Source of the DNA: Rhodocollybia butyracea
Lineage: Eukaryota; Basidiomycota; Agaricomycetes; Agaricales; Omphalotaceae
DNA length: 64,000 nt
Direction of reading: 5' to 3'
Assembly: GCA_015501585.1 (NCBI GenBank)
Contig: JADNRY010000047.1
Location: forward strand, 248,001 to 312,000
How positions within the stretch are numbered: position 1 is the first letter of the stretch; each line of letters begins with the position of its first letter. Made by a program: the position numbers and the translations under genes. The notes below the pieces were generated by a model. The model saw only the letters and a program-made list of their open reading frames with translations. It ran no database searches and was not told the DNA's origin. Shown piece after piece: positions 45,879 through 57,068 of this stretch.

Positions 45879-47231
45879 ATGGCGTATGACAACTCCGATG
45901 TTTTTCAGTTCTTCCTCGAGCTCACAATTCCTTTCCCATCTTCGTCTTCTGCACCCCGACGGCCATCATCGCGACAAAGTCTAAATAATAGACGTTCTAC
46001 AGCGTCCTTGCGGCCTTCATCCAGTTTAGCTTCAAAACATGGATCAGGACGCCAACAGCAACAGAGGATTTTTCACTGGCTCATTGAGCTCGCAGCAGCT
46101 CTTATGCCAGAGCCTAGCGCTGGCTCCAGATTATTAGCTGAAGAATTTGGAATAGAATACGATGAAGGCGCAGAGGGCATTGACGAAGAGATTCACGGTA
46201 CAGATATGGTCAATGGTGACCAAGCACCGTCTTTTGCAGATGAACTGGAACATCACGATACCTCACTGCTCGATACCCCACAACATTCCACTGCTCACGA
46301 GTATGATCCTGTCTTTGGTAGTCCCTCCGCCACACGGCAGAGAAAACCAAAAAGACCAGAACAGGACGCGATGGAAGTCCTTGCTCAGGATCTCGAGTCT
46401 ACAGACAAGTTCCTCTCCCATCTCCGGCATCTCGATAATGAGCCCGGCTCTGTTACTTTGCATGCACAACCAGCTTTGGAAAAGATTGCGTACGATGTTA
46501 TCCGACGACTAGATTGAGACGGCCAGAGATAGAGAGGGCCAGGTTCGCGAACTTTTAGAATACGAACGCGAATTCCGGAGGATTGCAGGTCAAGTGGGTG
46601 GCGAAGATGTACTGGGCAGCTGGAAGAATTGTCAGGCACGGACGATTTGCTGGCAGTAACTCCTGCACCACCACCACCTGTTCCCTCGACAACGTAGAAG
46701 AAGAGGTTTCATCACATCAGGAATGGGACGTAGATCCACATCAGTTAGATCTTGACGACGAAGACGACTTCGATGAAGATGCAGACTTGACTCCTGTCAA
46801 AGATGCATTCCCTCCTCCGCCACCATGCTAGGTCCTCCCACACCAGCAACTACCATTCCCCAATTAGCTCATCTCCGTTCGTTCACACGGTCCCTCGTTA
46901 CTTCCCTAACTACAATCTCCGAACAGGCCCAAGTGAACGGGGCGGCCACAACCGAGCAGGGAGAAAAATACGTGCTCTGAGAATAAACTCGGACATGGCG
47001 CACGGATTGGGATGGTGCCGAGAGGAGCAGGATTAAGATTGAGAGATGGGAGGCGGGCTTGTCGATGGCACTGATTCACCTGACGGAGATACATCACATC
47101 TATCGCCATCGCCGGGAGGAGGACGCAGAAGGGTTGATGGTAGACGGATTGTACAGGAACATTTGCAAGCCTTTGAGCTCGCTCTCGCAGATGCAGGAGT
47201 GAAAACCAAAGCTATCATGGCGTCAGGATGA
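45879..47231 (+). CDS. Hypothetical helical protein with about eight single-base frameshifts
   Basis: Starts MAYDNSDVFQFFLELTIPFP at 45879 and ends GVKTKAIMASG at 47231. The frame is open to 46517. Continuing the obvious coding sequence then needs single-base corrections near 46514 (extra T), 46620 (missing C), 46694 (missing G), 46826 (missing A), 46954 (missing G), 46981 (missing A), 46996 (missing T) and 47052 (missing G). Between these sites the sequence reads as convincing helical protein (EYEREFRRIAGQVGGEDVLG; LAHLRSFTRSLVTSL; RRIVQEHLQAFELAL). The family is not recognised; it looks like a coiled-coil structural or trafficking protein. Almost all sites are losses within runs of two or more equal bases, the usual pattern of long-read consensus error. 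If the indels are real it is a pseudogene. Confidence 0.5.
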
Positions 47232-47517
47232 CTCAGGGGATCTTTTCTGGTTTACAGGTTTACTCAGGAAGGCTGGAAGCGGAGGACAGTTTTTTTCTAC
47301 TGATTTTTATCTCGCTGCCACATCTTTAATTTAGTCGACTCTCGTGCTTTTTCCTTTCCGTACCACATACCAACGTCCATAATGTACGACCACCTTTCAT
47401 AAACATATCTTATACTTAGAAACAGCAACTACATACATATTCTACCCACTGCATCTGAACCTAGAAAAGAAACAAAAGCGTTAGATCATTTTTGCGTTCC
47501 TGTGCATCGAGCACAAA

Positions 47518-50500
47518 TCACCATTTTGTTCTAAATAACTACCGTCAGTTCAAAGATAGCACACATAACGGAAAAGTATTACCTAGCTTCTACGGCTTCC
47601 TTCCTTACAGCTCGTTTTGGATCGTCCAGCGAAACAGCCAACTGCTTAATCACCCCCGCCTTATGGGGATGCAAGATATCATACCGCACAATACTAGGCA
47701 GTACTCCGAGGTATTTTAGAGCGGATATACGTACTTTCTGGAATACAAATGCCATTATAAGCGATCATAAGTATGAAGCGAAGATACGCACCACAGAAGG
47801 CATATTCTCCACTGAACTATTTTTCAGCATGGTCGTTATGAGCGAAAGCACATGGTCGGAAACGATATCAGCTGAATCTAGGTCTGCTACGGTAAGGAAG
47901 GTATCGATGACTTGACCCCGGATATTGTGGTCGGGAAGGTCGAGACCGCGGACAAGAAGCGGGATGAGCTGGTACGATAATGAATGAACGGAAGAACGGA
48001 AAGAACGGTCGTCAACTCACAGCGGACATCTCGTGAACGTAGAGGACTTTCGGAATGGAGCTGATCAACGAAGTCAAAGCCACTAGATATGATACTTGTT
48101 TCTCGGGTTCTACGACGATGGTTGTAGGAAAAAATATCCGAAAAAATGGGAGAGACATACCACTAGGATCTTTCGCACCAGCAATTAAACGAGGCAATAT
48201 ACGACCGACGAAGCGTTGAGCGTAAAGCATCTAGGTTTGACAGTGAACACGGTAATCCAGAAACTGACCCCGTTGGAACGTACTTTTATTACCGCATAGT
48301 TCTGTTTCGTCAGCACCACGTCGGTTCGAACAATATCTCCAAAGGTTTTCGCCGCATTCCACTTGATGTCTTCGTCATCAAAAACCGAAAACAAGACCTC
48401 GGTAAACTGGGAGGCTTGTGTATGGTTGCATACGAGGAGTGCTTTCGAGATCTATACACAACTTTATTGGCTTTGTAGGATATCGAAGCAAATCTGGTCT
48501 TACCCAGACCCAAAACTTAATTGCGATATTTCGGTTTTCCGAAGCCAAAGCACGATCAGCGATGTACCGAGGCCAAAAGTCTTGCAGCATGTTTTCGATA
48601 AACGTCGATGTGTCTGATTCCGGGAAAACATAGTGAGAAGTTTGGATGCGTAATCAGTTCGAAGAAAACAAACCAGCTGAGCGTTTGTTGAGAATAGAAG
48701 ATATCATTTTCCAAGCCGATTCTCGTTGTAGGTCGGTGGAATTGTCGACGAGACTCCATGCTGATAGGTTACTTAGAAGCACGTTAAGGTCTGAAACTGG
48801 AATTCGGATCTATTCGAGGGTGATCAGAATGTAAGTTGAGTATATGGAACGAGATATTACCTCCTTATGTAGCGGTATGACCGCGGAAGCCAGCAGAATA
48901 ACCAAGTCTCGCTGTTGCCTTGACGCTGACGCCTATTGTTCTTGGTTACTTTATAGTTCTTTTAGACGCCTGCCAACTTACAGTGAACGGCAAAAAAGTG
49001 CTGGTCGTAGGAATCTTGTGCTGACCCTCCGAAATTTGCTTAATATCTCCCTCGATATAAGCGGAAAAAACTGCTTTGATGTAGGAATCTTGCCTTCTGG
49101 AAAAAAAGGGTTAGTTGGGCGCAAAAAGGAGCTCAGGGTATTGTCTCACTGAGCAGCAACATTTTGTACCACAGTAGCAATGATTTGCCCGGCCACAGTT
49201 ATAAGGCGGGAATCCGTGGCAATCAGCTCATTTTCCTCGTTAGAGACAAGTGCACTGTAAATGAAGAGATTGAACAGCCTAGGAAGTAAACTCTCGACAT
49301 ATTTTGCAACGTCAGTATGGGCTTCGTCCACCTTGCCCAACAGCGTCTGATATAAAGTGGTCAGAATCGAGTGAGCATATGCAGCTCGAGGTTCTCGGTT
49401 TTGATTATCCAACGACGCTGCCTTGGAAACAGACGAGGGTAGACAAAGCAGGTCCAACTTGGTGGTGAGGCGAATAACCATTGTTTCAAACAGCTCTGGC
49501 TGTCGACACAGGGTGTTGAGAGACGAAAGAATTCGCCAAACTCGAGCACGTTCAGAGACCGCCTCTCGTGCAGGGGCATCATCTGGTAGCATGCCAAAAA
49601 GTAAAGGGAGCGTTTGTTCCTTTATAAGATGTGAAGCCTTTTGGGAGATTGTAACCAGGAGCTGGAGTGCGGGTGCACTGGAACAAATTCGATTTGAATG
49701 GAAAAATGTGCATAGGACTGCACCACAAACCTAGCATCCTCTGCTTCCTCCGAGTCTTCTGACAAGATTTCGTCTACGTTATGGACGATAAAGGCTAGTT
49801 CCTCGTTCGACAGCAATTTTTCTGTGGATACCAGCCCTAATAAACACGCAAACGCAGGATCACGCGCCGCAGGGACTTTTAAAGCAGATGACACGATCCT
49901 AGGATTTCATCTTTGAAGGGAGTCAAAGGAGTCTCCGAAACCTCCGAATCATAACTGTCGGATTTTATAGCAGACATCGAATCACGCGCAGCAGCTATCA
50001 AGTCGGAGAGTAACAGCAAAACAGACGGCCGGGCAGCGACATTATCCGGATGTGTGTAAAGCTTGATCAGATGAGGCGCAGTTTGAGTTACGATGTATTG
50101 TGATACTGAAGCTATAAAAGAGATGTGATGTTTGTAAAATTTAGCGAGAACGGAAGATAGACTGACGCGTTGTAGACATGAATGCGCATAGAATCTTTAT
50201 TGCGGGTTTTGCTTGACTTTTCTCTGGTTCTCGAAGAATGTGGATGCATTCTTCGCAGGCATCCCGCGCGAGACCTACAATATCGCTGTCAGCCGACTCT
50301 GTGGATTGGTCGGCATAGATTGTTTTGACGAGGTCTTGCATAGTTTTGAGTGCAAGCTCTTCGATGGTTGAATTCATAGGTTGGAAAATCTGCATAGATA
50401 GTTTAGTTTTCGTTGAGGAATTCTAACAAGAGTAGCATGCCTCCAGCTTCAGCGTATTCCATAACTTGCGCGCACTACTTCGTGCTAATGCAGGACCATA

Positions 50501-51725
50501 CACAGGAAAACATAATGACATGCTTTCGAGGGTATCTCGCTTTATAAATATCAGATATTTATCGAGGTTTTTGTAAAAGTAGCTTACCTTTGTCATAGGG
50601 GATCCCGCGATGAGCTTTTCCAAAAACACCGGGATAGCTAAAGGGCCGAAGGAGGGCGTGGCGTTCAGACATCCACGAAGCATTTGCCGTAGGTCATCCG
50701 TCGTGATACCATAAGGATCATCTGGATGAGGTCGAAATGAAATTGGAAAGTAGCAGAATGTGATATTGAATAATGGCTGTGAATGAAATGGTGAGCTGCT
50801 TCGAGGCGTAGATTGCTAGTACATACTTCAACAAAATTGGCAATGTCAAATTCTATGAGGATAACTCGATCAATGGCGAAAGCAAGCATTAGGTTTTGGG
50901 GGTCTTTTTCGTTGTTCACTAGAGCAACGTAGCGACCAATAAAATCGTCGTTCATGTTTTGAATGGCTACGGACTTGTCAGAAACTATCTGTCCCGTCGT
51001 GATAACACTTGCCCTGTCGATGTCGAGCCATTAAAGTATCAATGATTGTGAATACATGAAACCGATCCGAGACAACGAGTCCTCCCATTTTGACGTGCAT
51101 AAAGATACTGTCAGGATTGTCTGCATTAGCGTCAGGTTGAGCAATACAGGTTCATAAGAGTTTTAAGAACAGTCTGCAGAAGAGACATACGCGTCTAATA
51201 TACCAGGAGTATCTTCCGATGTTGAAGAAGGAAATTTTGTCAAGGACACCAATCCTTTTAGTGCAGGAACAACCGTTTTGAAAATCTTCCAGTTTACTGC
51301 AGTAGAATGCCGTCAACACTTTGGCTAAACTCGAGAGAATCGGTAAGTTGAAGTTTCATGAGTATCCGATGTAGATCGATCGTACCAGCCTGGCGATTTA
51401 TCTTGTCGGCTGGACACCGACTGAGGACAGCAGACAGAAACTCGACACCTAAGAGACATCGGAGGTCAAATCGCGTGTTATTTTGTTAATAAAGACTCAC
51501 CCTTTGTTCGTAATTTGTCTTCCTCTGAAGTCAGGTACTCTCCGAGAGCTTTCACAATGTTGAGAAGAGAAGTCGATCCACTGGAAATTTCTATTGCAGT
51601 GATAATTAGAGGAGGAAGTTGCGATCACGAAGCATACCTGATATAGTTTCTGCAACTTCTTCATCTCTTTCCGAAGCCATCCATGTTCGTACAAGGCGTT
51701 CTGTGGATTCCGGAGGTGAAGCCAT
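47518..51725 (-). CDS. MMS19: MMS19, cytosolic iron-sulphur protein assembly factor (frameshifts present)
   Basis: A minus-strand gene of roughly 20 exons from ATG 51725 (MASPPESTERLVRTWMAS) to TGA 47518 (VRKEAVEARTKW). Family landmarks: GVEFLSAVLSRCP, the NEKDPQNLMLAFAIDRVILIEFD block, DDPYGITTDDLRQMLRGCL and the C-terminal HEAT repeats ending KAGVIKQLAVSLDDPKRAVRKEA. MMS19 brings Fe-S clusters to DNA polymerases, helicases and primase with CIAO1 and MIP18. Single-base discrepancies break the frame at about 51276 (run of four T on plus strand), 51010, 49898 and 49087; the protein resumes in frame after each. One intron (50390-50440) appears to be GC-AG. Because the gene is essential or nearly so in other fungi and single copy here, I favour consensus errors over decay. 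Confidence 0.85.
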
Positions 51726-51752
51726 GATGGCAGAAATAAAAAATAAGCGCCG
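51726..51752. promoter_or_regulatory. 27-bp gap between MMS19 and Med4 start codons
   Basis: The ATG of MMS19 (minus, 51725) and of Med4 (plus, 51753) are separated by 27 bases. The 5' untranslated regions must be nearly absent or must overlap the opposite gene. Confidence 0.5.
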
Positions 51753-52568
51753 ATGGCTTCAAACTCAACCGTCACCTCGAATCAAGCCAATGGCCAGAAT
51801 GACACCTCAATGTCTTCTCAATTACTTGGTCCTCTCAATGAAATGGAGACATTAGCGCAGACGTTATTTCAGTCACTATCACCTAATCAAATTAAACCTC
51901 CTGCTCCCCGGCTAACGGCTTTTCTTGCTTGCGACCAGGCACTTGCTGCCGCTGTAAATCGTTCGTACAAGCATCAGATTAAGCAGAGAAAGATAGAGCG
52001 CTTGAAATCTGAGATATTGGAACTTGATACACGGTGGAGGCAGATTTGCATCGAACTGGAGATGGAGAAACGAGAATTAGAAGGGATGATTGAGGAAGCA
52101 ATTGGGAGACTGGAAAGTATAGATCAAGCAAGTAAAGGTAGATATTCGACATTCCTCCATATTACTCGTCCCAACCGTTCTCTAGCATCTATACCATACC
52201 CTGATCTTTTGGCGTATGCCCAAAGTCTTAGCGCCTTTACCTCTGCGCCTCCCAACATGCCTGATCTCAGCCTGCCCGGCCAACCCCCGCCTCCGCTATT
52301 CTTTCCCCCATTTCCAAACGAGGAGAAGATGCGCCGGGGTCATCTCAATGCTGAAGCGCCTCTTGGTTTGCTAGGCGAAACTCATTCTGTTGGCAAAGGT
52401 TTGTTTTTTTGCAATCTGTTGGATTTTATGGCTGCTTATGAACCTGGTTCAGCCCCGTCGGCTTCCCCTACTCAAAACTTGGAGCCTGGAATCAATCCAT
52501 ATCGCCATGACTTGCGTGCTCCTGCTCAACCGTTTGACTTAGACTTGGATCTCAATCCCGACTTATAA
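51753..52568 (+). CDS. MED4: Mediator complex subunit 4
   Basis: An open frame starting MASNSTVTSNQANGQ. The middle holds a coiled-coil (RKIERLKSEILELDTRWRQI) followed by the Med4 signature IPYPDLLAYAQSLSAFTSAP and PPFPNEEKMRRGHLNAEAPL. Med4 is part of the middle module of Mediator, which bridges activators and RNA polymerase II. An intron of 54 bases is likely at 52399-52452 (GTTTGT..TTCAG); because its length is a multiple of three the frame also reads through, but the inserted GLFFCNLLDFMAAYEPGSA looks like translated intron. The mature protein would then have 253 residues. The acidic tail ends LDLDLNPDL. Confidence 0.9.
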   Translation: MASNSTVTSNQANGQNDTSMSSQLLGPLNEMETLAQTLFQSLSPNQIKPPAPRLTAFLACDQALAAAVNRSYKHQIKQRKIERLKSEILELDTRWRQICIELEMEKRELEGMIEEAIGRLESIDQASKGRYSTFLHITRPNRSLASIPYPDLLAYAQSLSAFTSAPPNMPDLSLPGQPPPPLFFPPFPNEEKMRRGHLNAEAPLGLLGETHSVGKGLFFCNLLDFMAAYEPGSAPSASPTQNLEPGINPYRHDLRAPAQPFDLDLDLNPDL

Positions 52569-53353
52569 TGAGTACATCCTTGCTACGTTCGAGTTCATCA
52601 GCTCGAGCAACGCTTCACGAAACATGGAATGAAGGGAGTAACCGCCATCCAATTGTAGACCTCAGGGCACGTAAACTAGTCCAGCTTTTGACAAGCTTGG
52701 GCCCGGTGACTCGGGGTTGGACCACGGAAACTTGCATAAAGTTTGTCAGTACATACCTAGAAGCCAACAGAGACCCTGAGGTGTGGAATACAACTTGATG
52801 TCAGATGAGGACTTTGACGCTCGCGTGAGTGGATGCACGCACCAAGCGATTAGTCAGGTACCCAAGATGTTTAACACTTGTACTAGCGAAATCAGACATC
52901 TTTCTTGGTGCGTGCCTAAGAACCCTGCGTCCGTCCTTCCAGCTGAGAGGGTAAGTTTTAAAGATTCAACAACTCATGAAAACGGACAGAGATTAGTTCT
53001 TGGTGCACGTTTTTGGACTTCGAGAAGGTCGTCGTTGTAATCTAACACTGATATTTGAATCTCAAGACCATATTTCATGATTAATTTAATGCAGGCACAA
53101 AGTCGGAGAGAAACTCCAAGCGGTTCTACGTTTGGCCCTGCCCCTTGCTTGCCCCTAGGTGTTTATGATTGTCACCTACTTATAAGACGTGAATAATCAC
53201 TATTGTCACGATATTCTTACCAGGCTTTCCTAGCTCTGCGGCCAATGTATGTCCGTTCTACTTCGTCCGTGGTGTGATCCTCGTCAGTGCTGAACACCAG
53301 CCCAGAACTCGACTACATTAACTCATCAAGCCACACTGATATAGACTGAACCA
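52569..53353. other. Intergenic stretch, left part of a duplicated unit
   Basis: About 780 bases. Patches match 55420-56125: GGTTGGACCACGGAAACTTG against GAGTCGGACGACGGAAACTTGG, GTCCGTCCTTCCAGCTGA in both, and GCACAAAGTCGGAGAGAAACT against GGCACCAAGTCGGCGAGAAACT. No coding region supported. Confidence 0.4.
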
Positions 53354-53704
53354 ATGGACGTGAGTAACAGTACCCTCCCTTTGCACCGATCTTATACCTG
53401 AATACTGTAGGGTATCGCGATTAATGGAGTCCGCACTATTCACAATAGTACCACCCGCCAATGCGTGCTTAAAGGGCCGGCCATCGCAGAGATCACCTTG
53501 AACGCAGGCTCAACCTGTACAATCGGCGTGCAAAATCAAACTAGAGTAATGAACGAGATCAAGTACAACGGCACCAAGTTAGGTTGCTTCCAAGTCCATG
53601 CTGGCATAGCGTCAGACATGAAAATAGTCGAAGTCGAGAGTCACCCAGCTAAACTCTGTGTTAGTTGGGGAAACGGCTTCGAGGAATCTGCTACTTTTAT
53701 GTGA
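53354..53704 (+). CDS. Small hypothetical protein, 99 residues, copy 1
   Basis: Exon 1 (53354-53359) codes for only Met-Asp and is followed by a GTGAGT donor. A 51-base intron leads to exon 2 (53411-53704), which starts GIAINGVRTIHNSTTRQCV and ends ESATFM. The same structure, including the two-codon first exon, is found in the paralogue at 56126, which supports it. The protein has three cysteines, alternates hydrophobic and polar residues as in an all-beta fold, and has no evident signal peptide. No family is recognised. A beta-barrel or lectin-like fold is a guess based on pattern only. Confidence 0.6.
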
Positions 53705-53969
53705 TGCTGATGACATTGGTGGTTACAGTTTTACTACTTCAATTGTACTAGTACTGCAAGCGCCGTCTATCTAGTTGTCTCGAAAGTTTAATCGCGATTT
53801 AAAGAAGAGAAGTGAAGAGAGAAACATCTGGGTCAATTAGCACACTAAACTTTTCATTTAAGCCGCCTTTGAGGACCGAATATGATCAAGCCAGTACACC
53901 GCTTGGGTTTGATTTGAAGGGTCACCGATAGTATCTACTTAACCGAAAATACTTTTTCATAATATACAG

Positions 53970-54540
53970 TAGACAGGTTTGTGCCTTGAAAAATTCAAAA
54001 GCCTTCTCGACGACGACGAAGACACTGACGAACCATTGCAGCAAGCACTTTCTGCGTTTAGACTCGAACCAGTCCCCTGCTAACACACCCTCGGCAACAC
54101 GGCTGATCGTCAGTCATCAAAGTGTCAAAAAGAAACGACTGGCTCGAGTCTATTCTGCGTTCAAAAGCTCTCTCGAAAACGAAGTAGATACTCGGGTCAA
54201 AAAGGCTGCCGCTAAGCAAATAAACTATTCTGTGAAGACTTGGAGGAGACGATCGCTAGGCTGTATGGGAACTGGCCTGTATGAAAAGGGCTCTTAACTT
54301 CTCCGATGTAAACAGACAAACCCTCATCCAGCCGAATACTATCTATCACGACAGACTTAAACTAAAGTCTGGTATCGAAGAGCGCGTTGGGAAAACCAAG
54401 CTGAGCGACAGAGATGAATTCTGGTCCTTAACACAAATGTACCTTCATCTCGCCCTACTCGAAAGGCTTGTCCAGAGAAGTGAATCTAATCGCGCATTGA
54501 CGGGTTTTCTGCTGACGACATTACATCACTAGAATGAAGC
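53970..54540 (+). pseudogene. Decayed or frameshifted hypothetical gene
   Basis: Pieces of coding-like sequence lie in different frames in order: EKFKSLLDDDEDTDEPLQQA with a following LSAFRLEPVP near 53988-54082; NKLFCEDLEETIARLYGNWP near 54220-54275; and an open frame 54281-54532 reading NFSDVNRQTLIQPNTIYHD and ending FLLTTLHH. Joining them needs several single-base shifts or unseen introns. It is present only between the two small-protein copies. I do not recognise the family. Confidence 0.35.
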
Positions 54541-55314
54541 AACTTCCCGGGCATGGATCGATGCTTTCTTGTTCCGTGCATCCGCGAGTTGCAAGTGAAT
54601 TCTTCTACCTCTAACTTAAACTTCTCGTGCTCGAGCTGCATTTGAAGTACCTCAATAATCCATGTTTGGACTCGCCAGGTTACTTAGAATAGGCTTTGTT
54701 GTGGCCAAAGCCAACACCAGCCTGAACCCACCATCTGAGAACCTTCCTTGGGCTGTATCCGACTGTCAAGCAGCTGGAGTAAGCACCCCTTGGGCCCCTC
54801 CGTATTTTTGTGTTTGAAAGTCACTCAAGAATCGTATACGATTCATGGGGCCCTGACGAACGGGCTGGTCATAGCACTTTGTTCTAGCCTATTTCCATCT
54901 TATGTCATTTATGTTGGACTGTATAGTAACAACGCGGACTTCGCGTATGGGTACGGTCACGTTCTTGAAACTGTCGCGCTTACTATATATATGATTTAGA
55001 CGCCCTTCTAATCCTTAGCGCTGCTTGCGCTGCTGACTCAAAGTTTAGCACAACTGAAAACTTGAGATTAAGTATAAGATAAGAGGCGAGGATGCGCAGA
55101 TAACAGTAAATACAACGTAAACTATTTTGGTGTCGTCGACTCAAGAATGTCATTGACTAGGTGCACAGCGGACCAGCGGTCACAGAGTCAAGCGTGGAGT
55201 CACAGAGCGGCTAGTTTGCGATAAAATTATCAGGCATCGATGAGGCTGAGTAGATATCAAAAAATGGAGTCGCGTGGGCACGAAATAAACCATGGGGTCC
55301 GATTGTAGAACTCG

Positions 55315-55350
55315 AGTCAAAGGAAAAATATCCGCCGTATTGTTTCAAGT
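55315..55350 (-). repeat. Remnant resembling the last exon of Rpf1
   Basis: On the minus strand this stretch would read LETIRRIFFL followed by TGA, against [10 protein letters not shown] and TGA in the true final Rpf1 exon at 57069-57106. About 23 of 26 core bases match. It lies just left of where the second duplication unit begins, at the position expected if the Rpf1 3' end had been copied with the small-protein gene. Confidence 0.5.
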
Positions 55351-56125
55351 CACCCATAAATTGCTCCTTAGTACCATGACTTTCGACAGGCTTGAGCTTG
55401 GTTGTTCAAATATGTCTCGGGGGCTCGGAGTCGGACGACGGAAACTTGGGAGTTCGTAAGTACCTGTAAGTAGTGCCTGAACTAGTAGAGACTCTGAGGT
55501 GGGGAATATGTCAGTGCTTAGACTCTCGTCACTTGAAACAATCGAGCACGCGATTATCCAGTTACGATGTTCAGTACTAGCAGCGATCGCAGACGTTTTT
55601 CTTGATACTTAAGTGGTCACGGTGAAAAATCAGGGTCCGTCCTTCCAGCTGATATGAGATACAAGGGGGCAGCATGTTCCAAAGCTTCAGCAACCCATGA
55701 AAGGGACCAGAGATTAATTTATGCGTAGCATAGGAAGCGCGCGTAGGTACTAGATGAGAAAAAGTACTACCAAACGAGTTCGAAAAGTGTCGCCAATATG
55801 ATCGAATATGTACACCGGTATCTTATCACACATACTTGAGCATATTTAATGATTTAGTGCAAGGCACCAAGTCGGCGAGAAACTTCACCGTTCAGTCTGA
55901 ACGCCTTGGGTGTACCTATTGGCCTTGGCCTTGCCCCTGACGCTTATCCTTAGCTACTTATAAAGAACGTGAACGGACTCCATCCTTTACCAGATTTTCC
56001 AAGCTCTCCAGCCGAGGTGTGTCCCTTCTACTTTTCCCATAATCTCGCAAGTGCTCAACAGCAGCCCTCATTAGAACGCCACTGCACTTACTCGTCAAAC
56101 CATTTGATACAAGTACTGTGAACCA

Positions 56126-56495
56126 ATGAACGTGAATAATATGCACTGAGCCTCCTCTCCCCTTCCCTAATCTTATATATGAACAGGGTTTAGAAATCAG
56201 TAATGTCCGCATTATCCACAATGCGACCAACTCCCAATGCATATTTAGAGGTTACGTGGTTGCTCAAGGGAATCCAGCGTTCACCCCCATCACCTTGAAG
56301 GCAGGAGAACACTGCACGATCGGAGTGGCGCAGCACAACATAGTATTGGACGATATCAGCGGCTTGGGCTGCTTTCAAGCCATTCCTGTCCCCGCCGTAG
56401 TGTCGGAGATGAAAATAACCAATGTCATAGACAACCCAGGTCAACGTCGTGTCAGTTGGGGAGTAAACTTTGGTGATTCTGTAATCTTCATGTGA
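56126..56495 (+). CDS. Small hypothetical protein, 104 residues, copy 2
   Basis: Paralogue of the gene at 53354. Exon 1 (56126-56131) codes for Met-Asn, then a GTGAAT donor and an ACAG acceptor lead to exon 2 (56187-56495), reading GLEISNVRIIHNATNSQC and ending GDSVIFM. Shared positions with copy 1 include the IHN.T..QC block, ITL.AG..CTIGV, LGCFQ, the MKI.(E/N)V segment and the final VSWG..F..S..FM. Identity is about 40 percent by eye, so the duplication is old. No named family is recognised. It is convergent with Rpf1, with 570 bp between stops. Confidence 0.6.
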
Positions 56496-57068
56496 TGCTC
56501 TAGTGAAATTGGTTGTTCTTGAGATAAAATGCTGCTAGTTGTTAGGGTGGAACGTAATTAATGAAAAATGGCGCGCCGTAACGCTCGTAGCTAGTTAGAA
56601 GAGCCGTCTGTACCACATACCGTAGGACTACAGAACAATTTGTCGAGCTACTTGTGCAGCACAGTGACCAATATGTTTGAATGCGACTGTACGTACGGCG
56701 ACTGTTCGCAGTGGCGTTATACTGGCTGTTTTGACATTGTACACGGTGGGATACCTCATCAGCGAATGTCTGTAGAGCCCCACGCCTCCAGACTACGTGG
56801 ATGAAGAAGAGGCAGGGTTGGCCAACCAAATCGGCACTAAGACATGTATAGGAAGCACCATAGGTTGGATTTGCCGCTATGAATGGCTCAACCCTAGCTT
56901 CGAGCTCACTCCAAAGCAGATCGATTGTAAAATCATGCTTCATGACATATGGACTTGTAGCTTAAGAAACGACGAGTCGAGGGATATTGAAGATCAGAAC
57001 ATGATGTATGATGTTTGCCCGTCGTAGATAGAACAACAGTAAAATACAGGGGATTCGGCGAGCCTTCA
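56496..57068. other. Intergenic stretch
   Basis: About 570 bases. Open frames on both strands (for example 56797-57027 plus, 56542-56943 minus) overlap each other and show no recognisable motif, so I do not call a gene. Confidence 0.35.
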
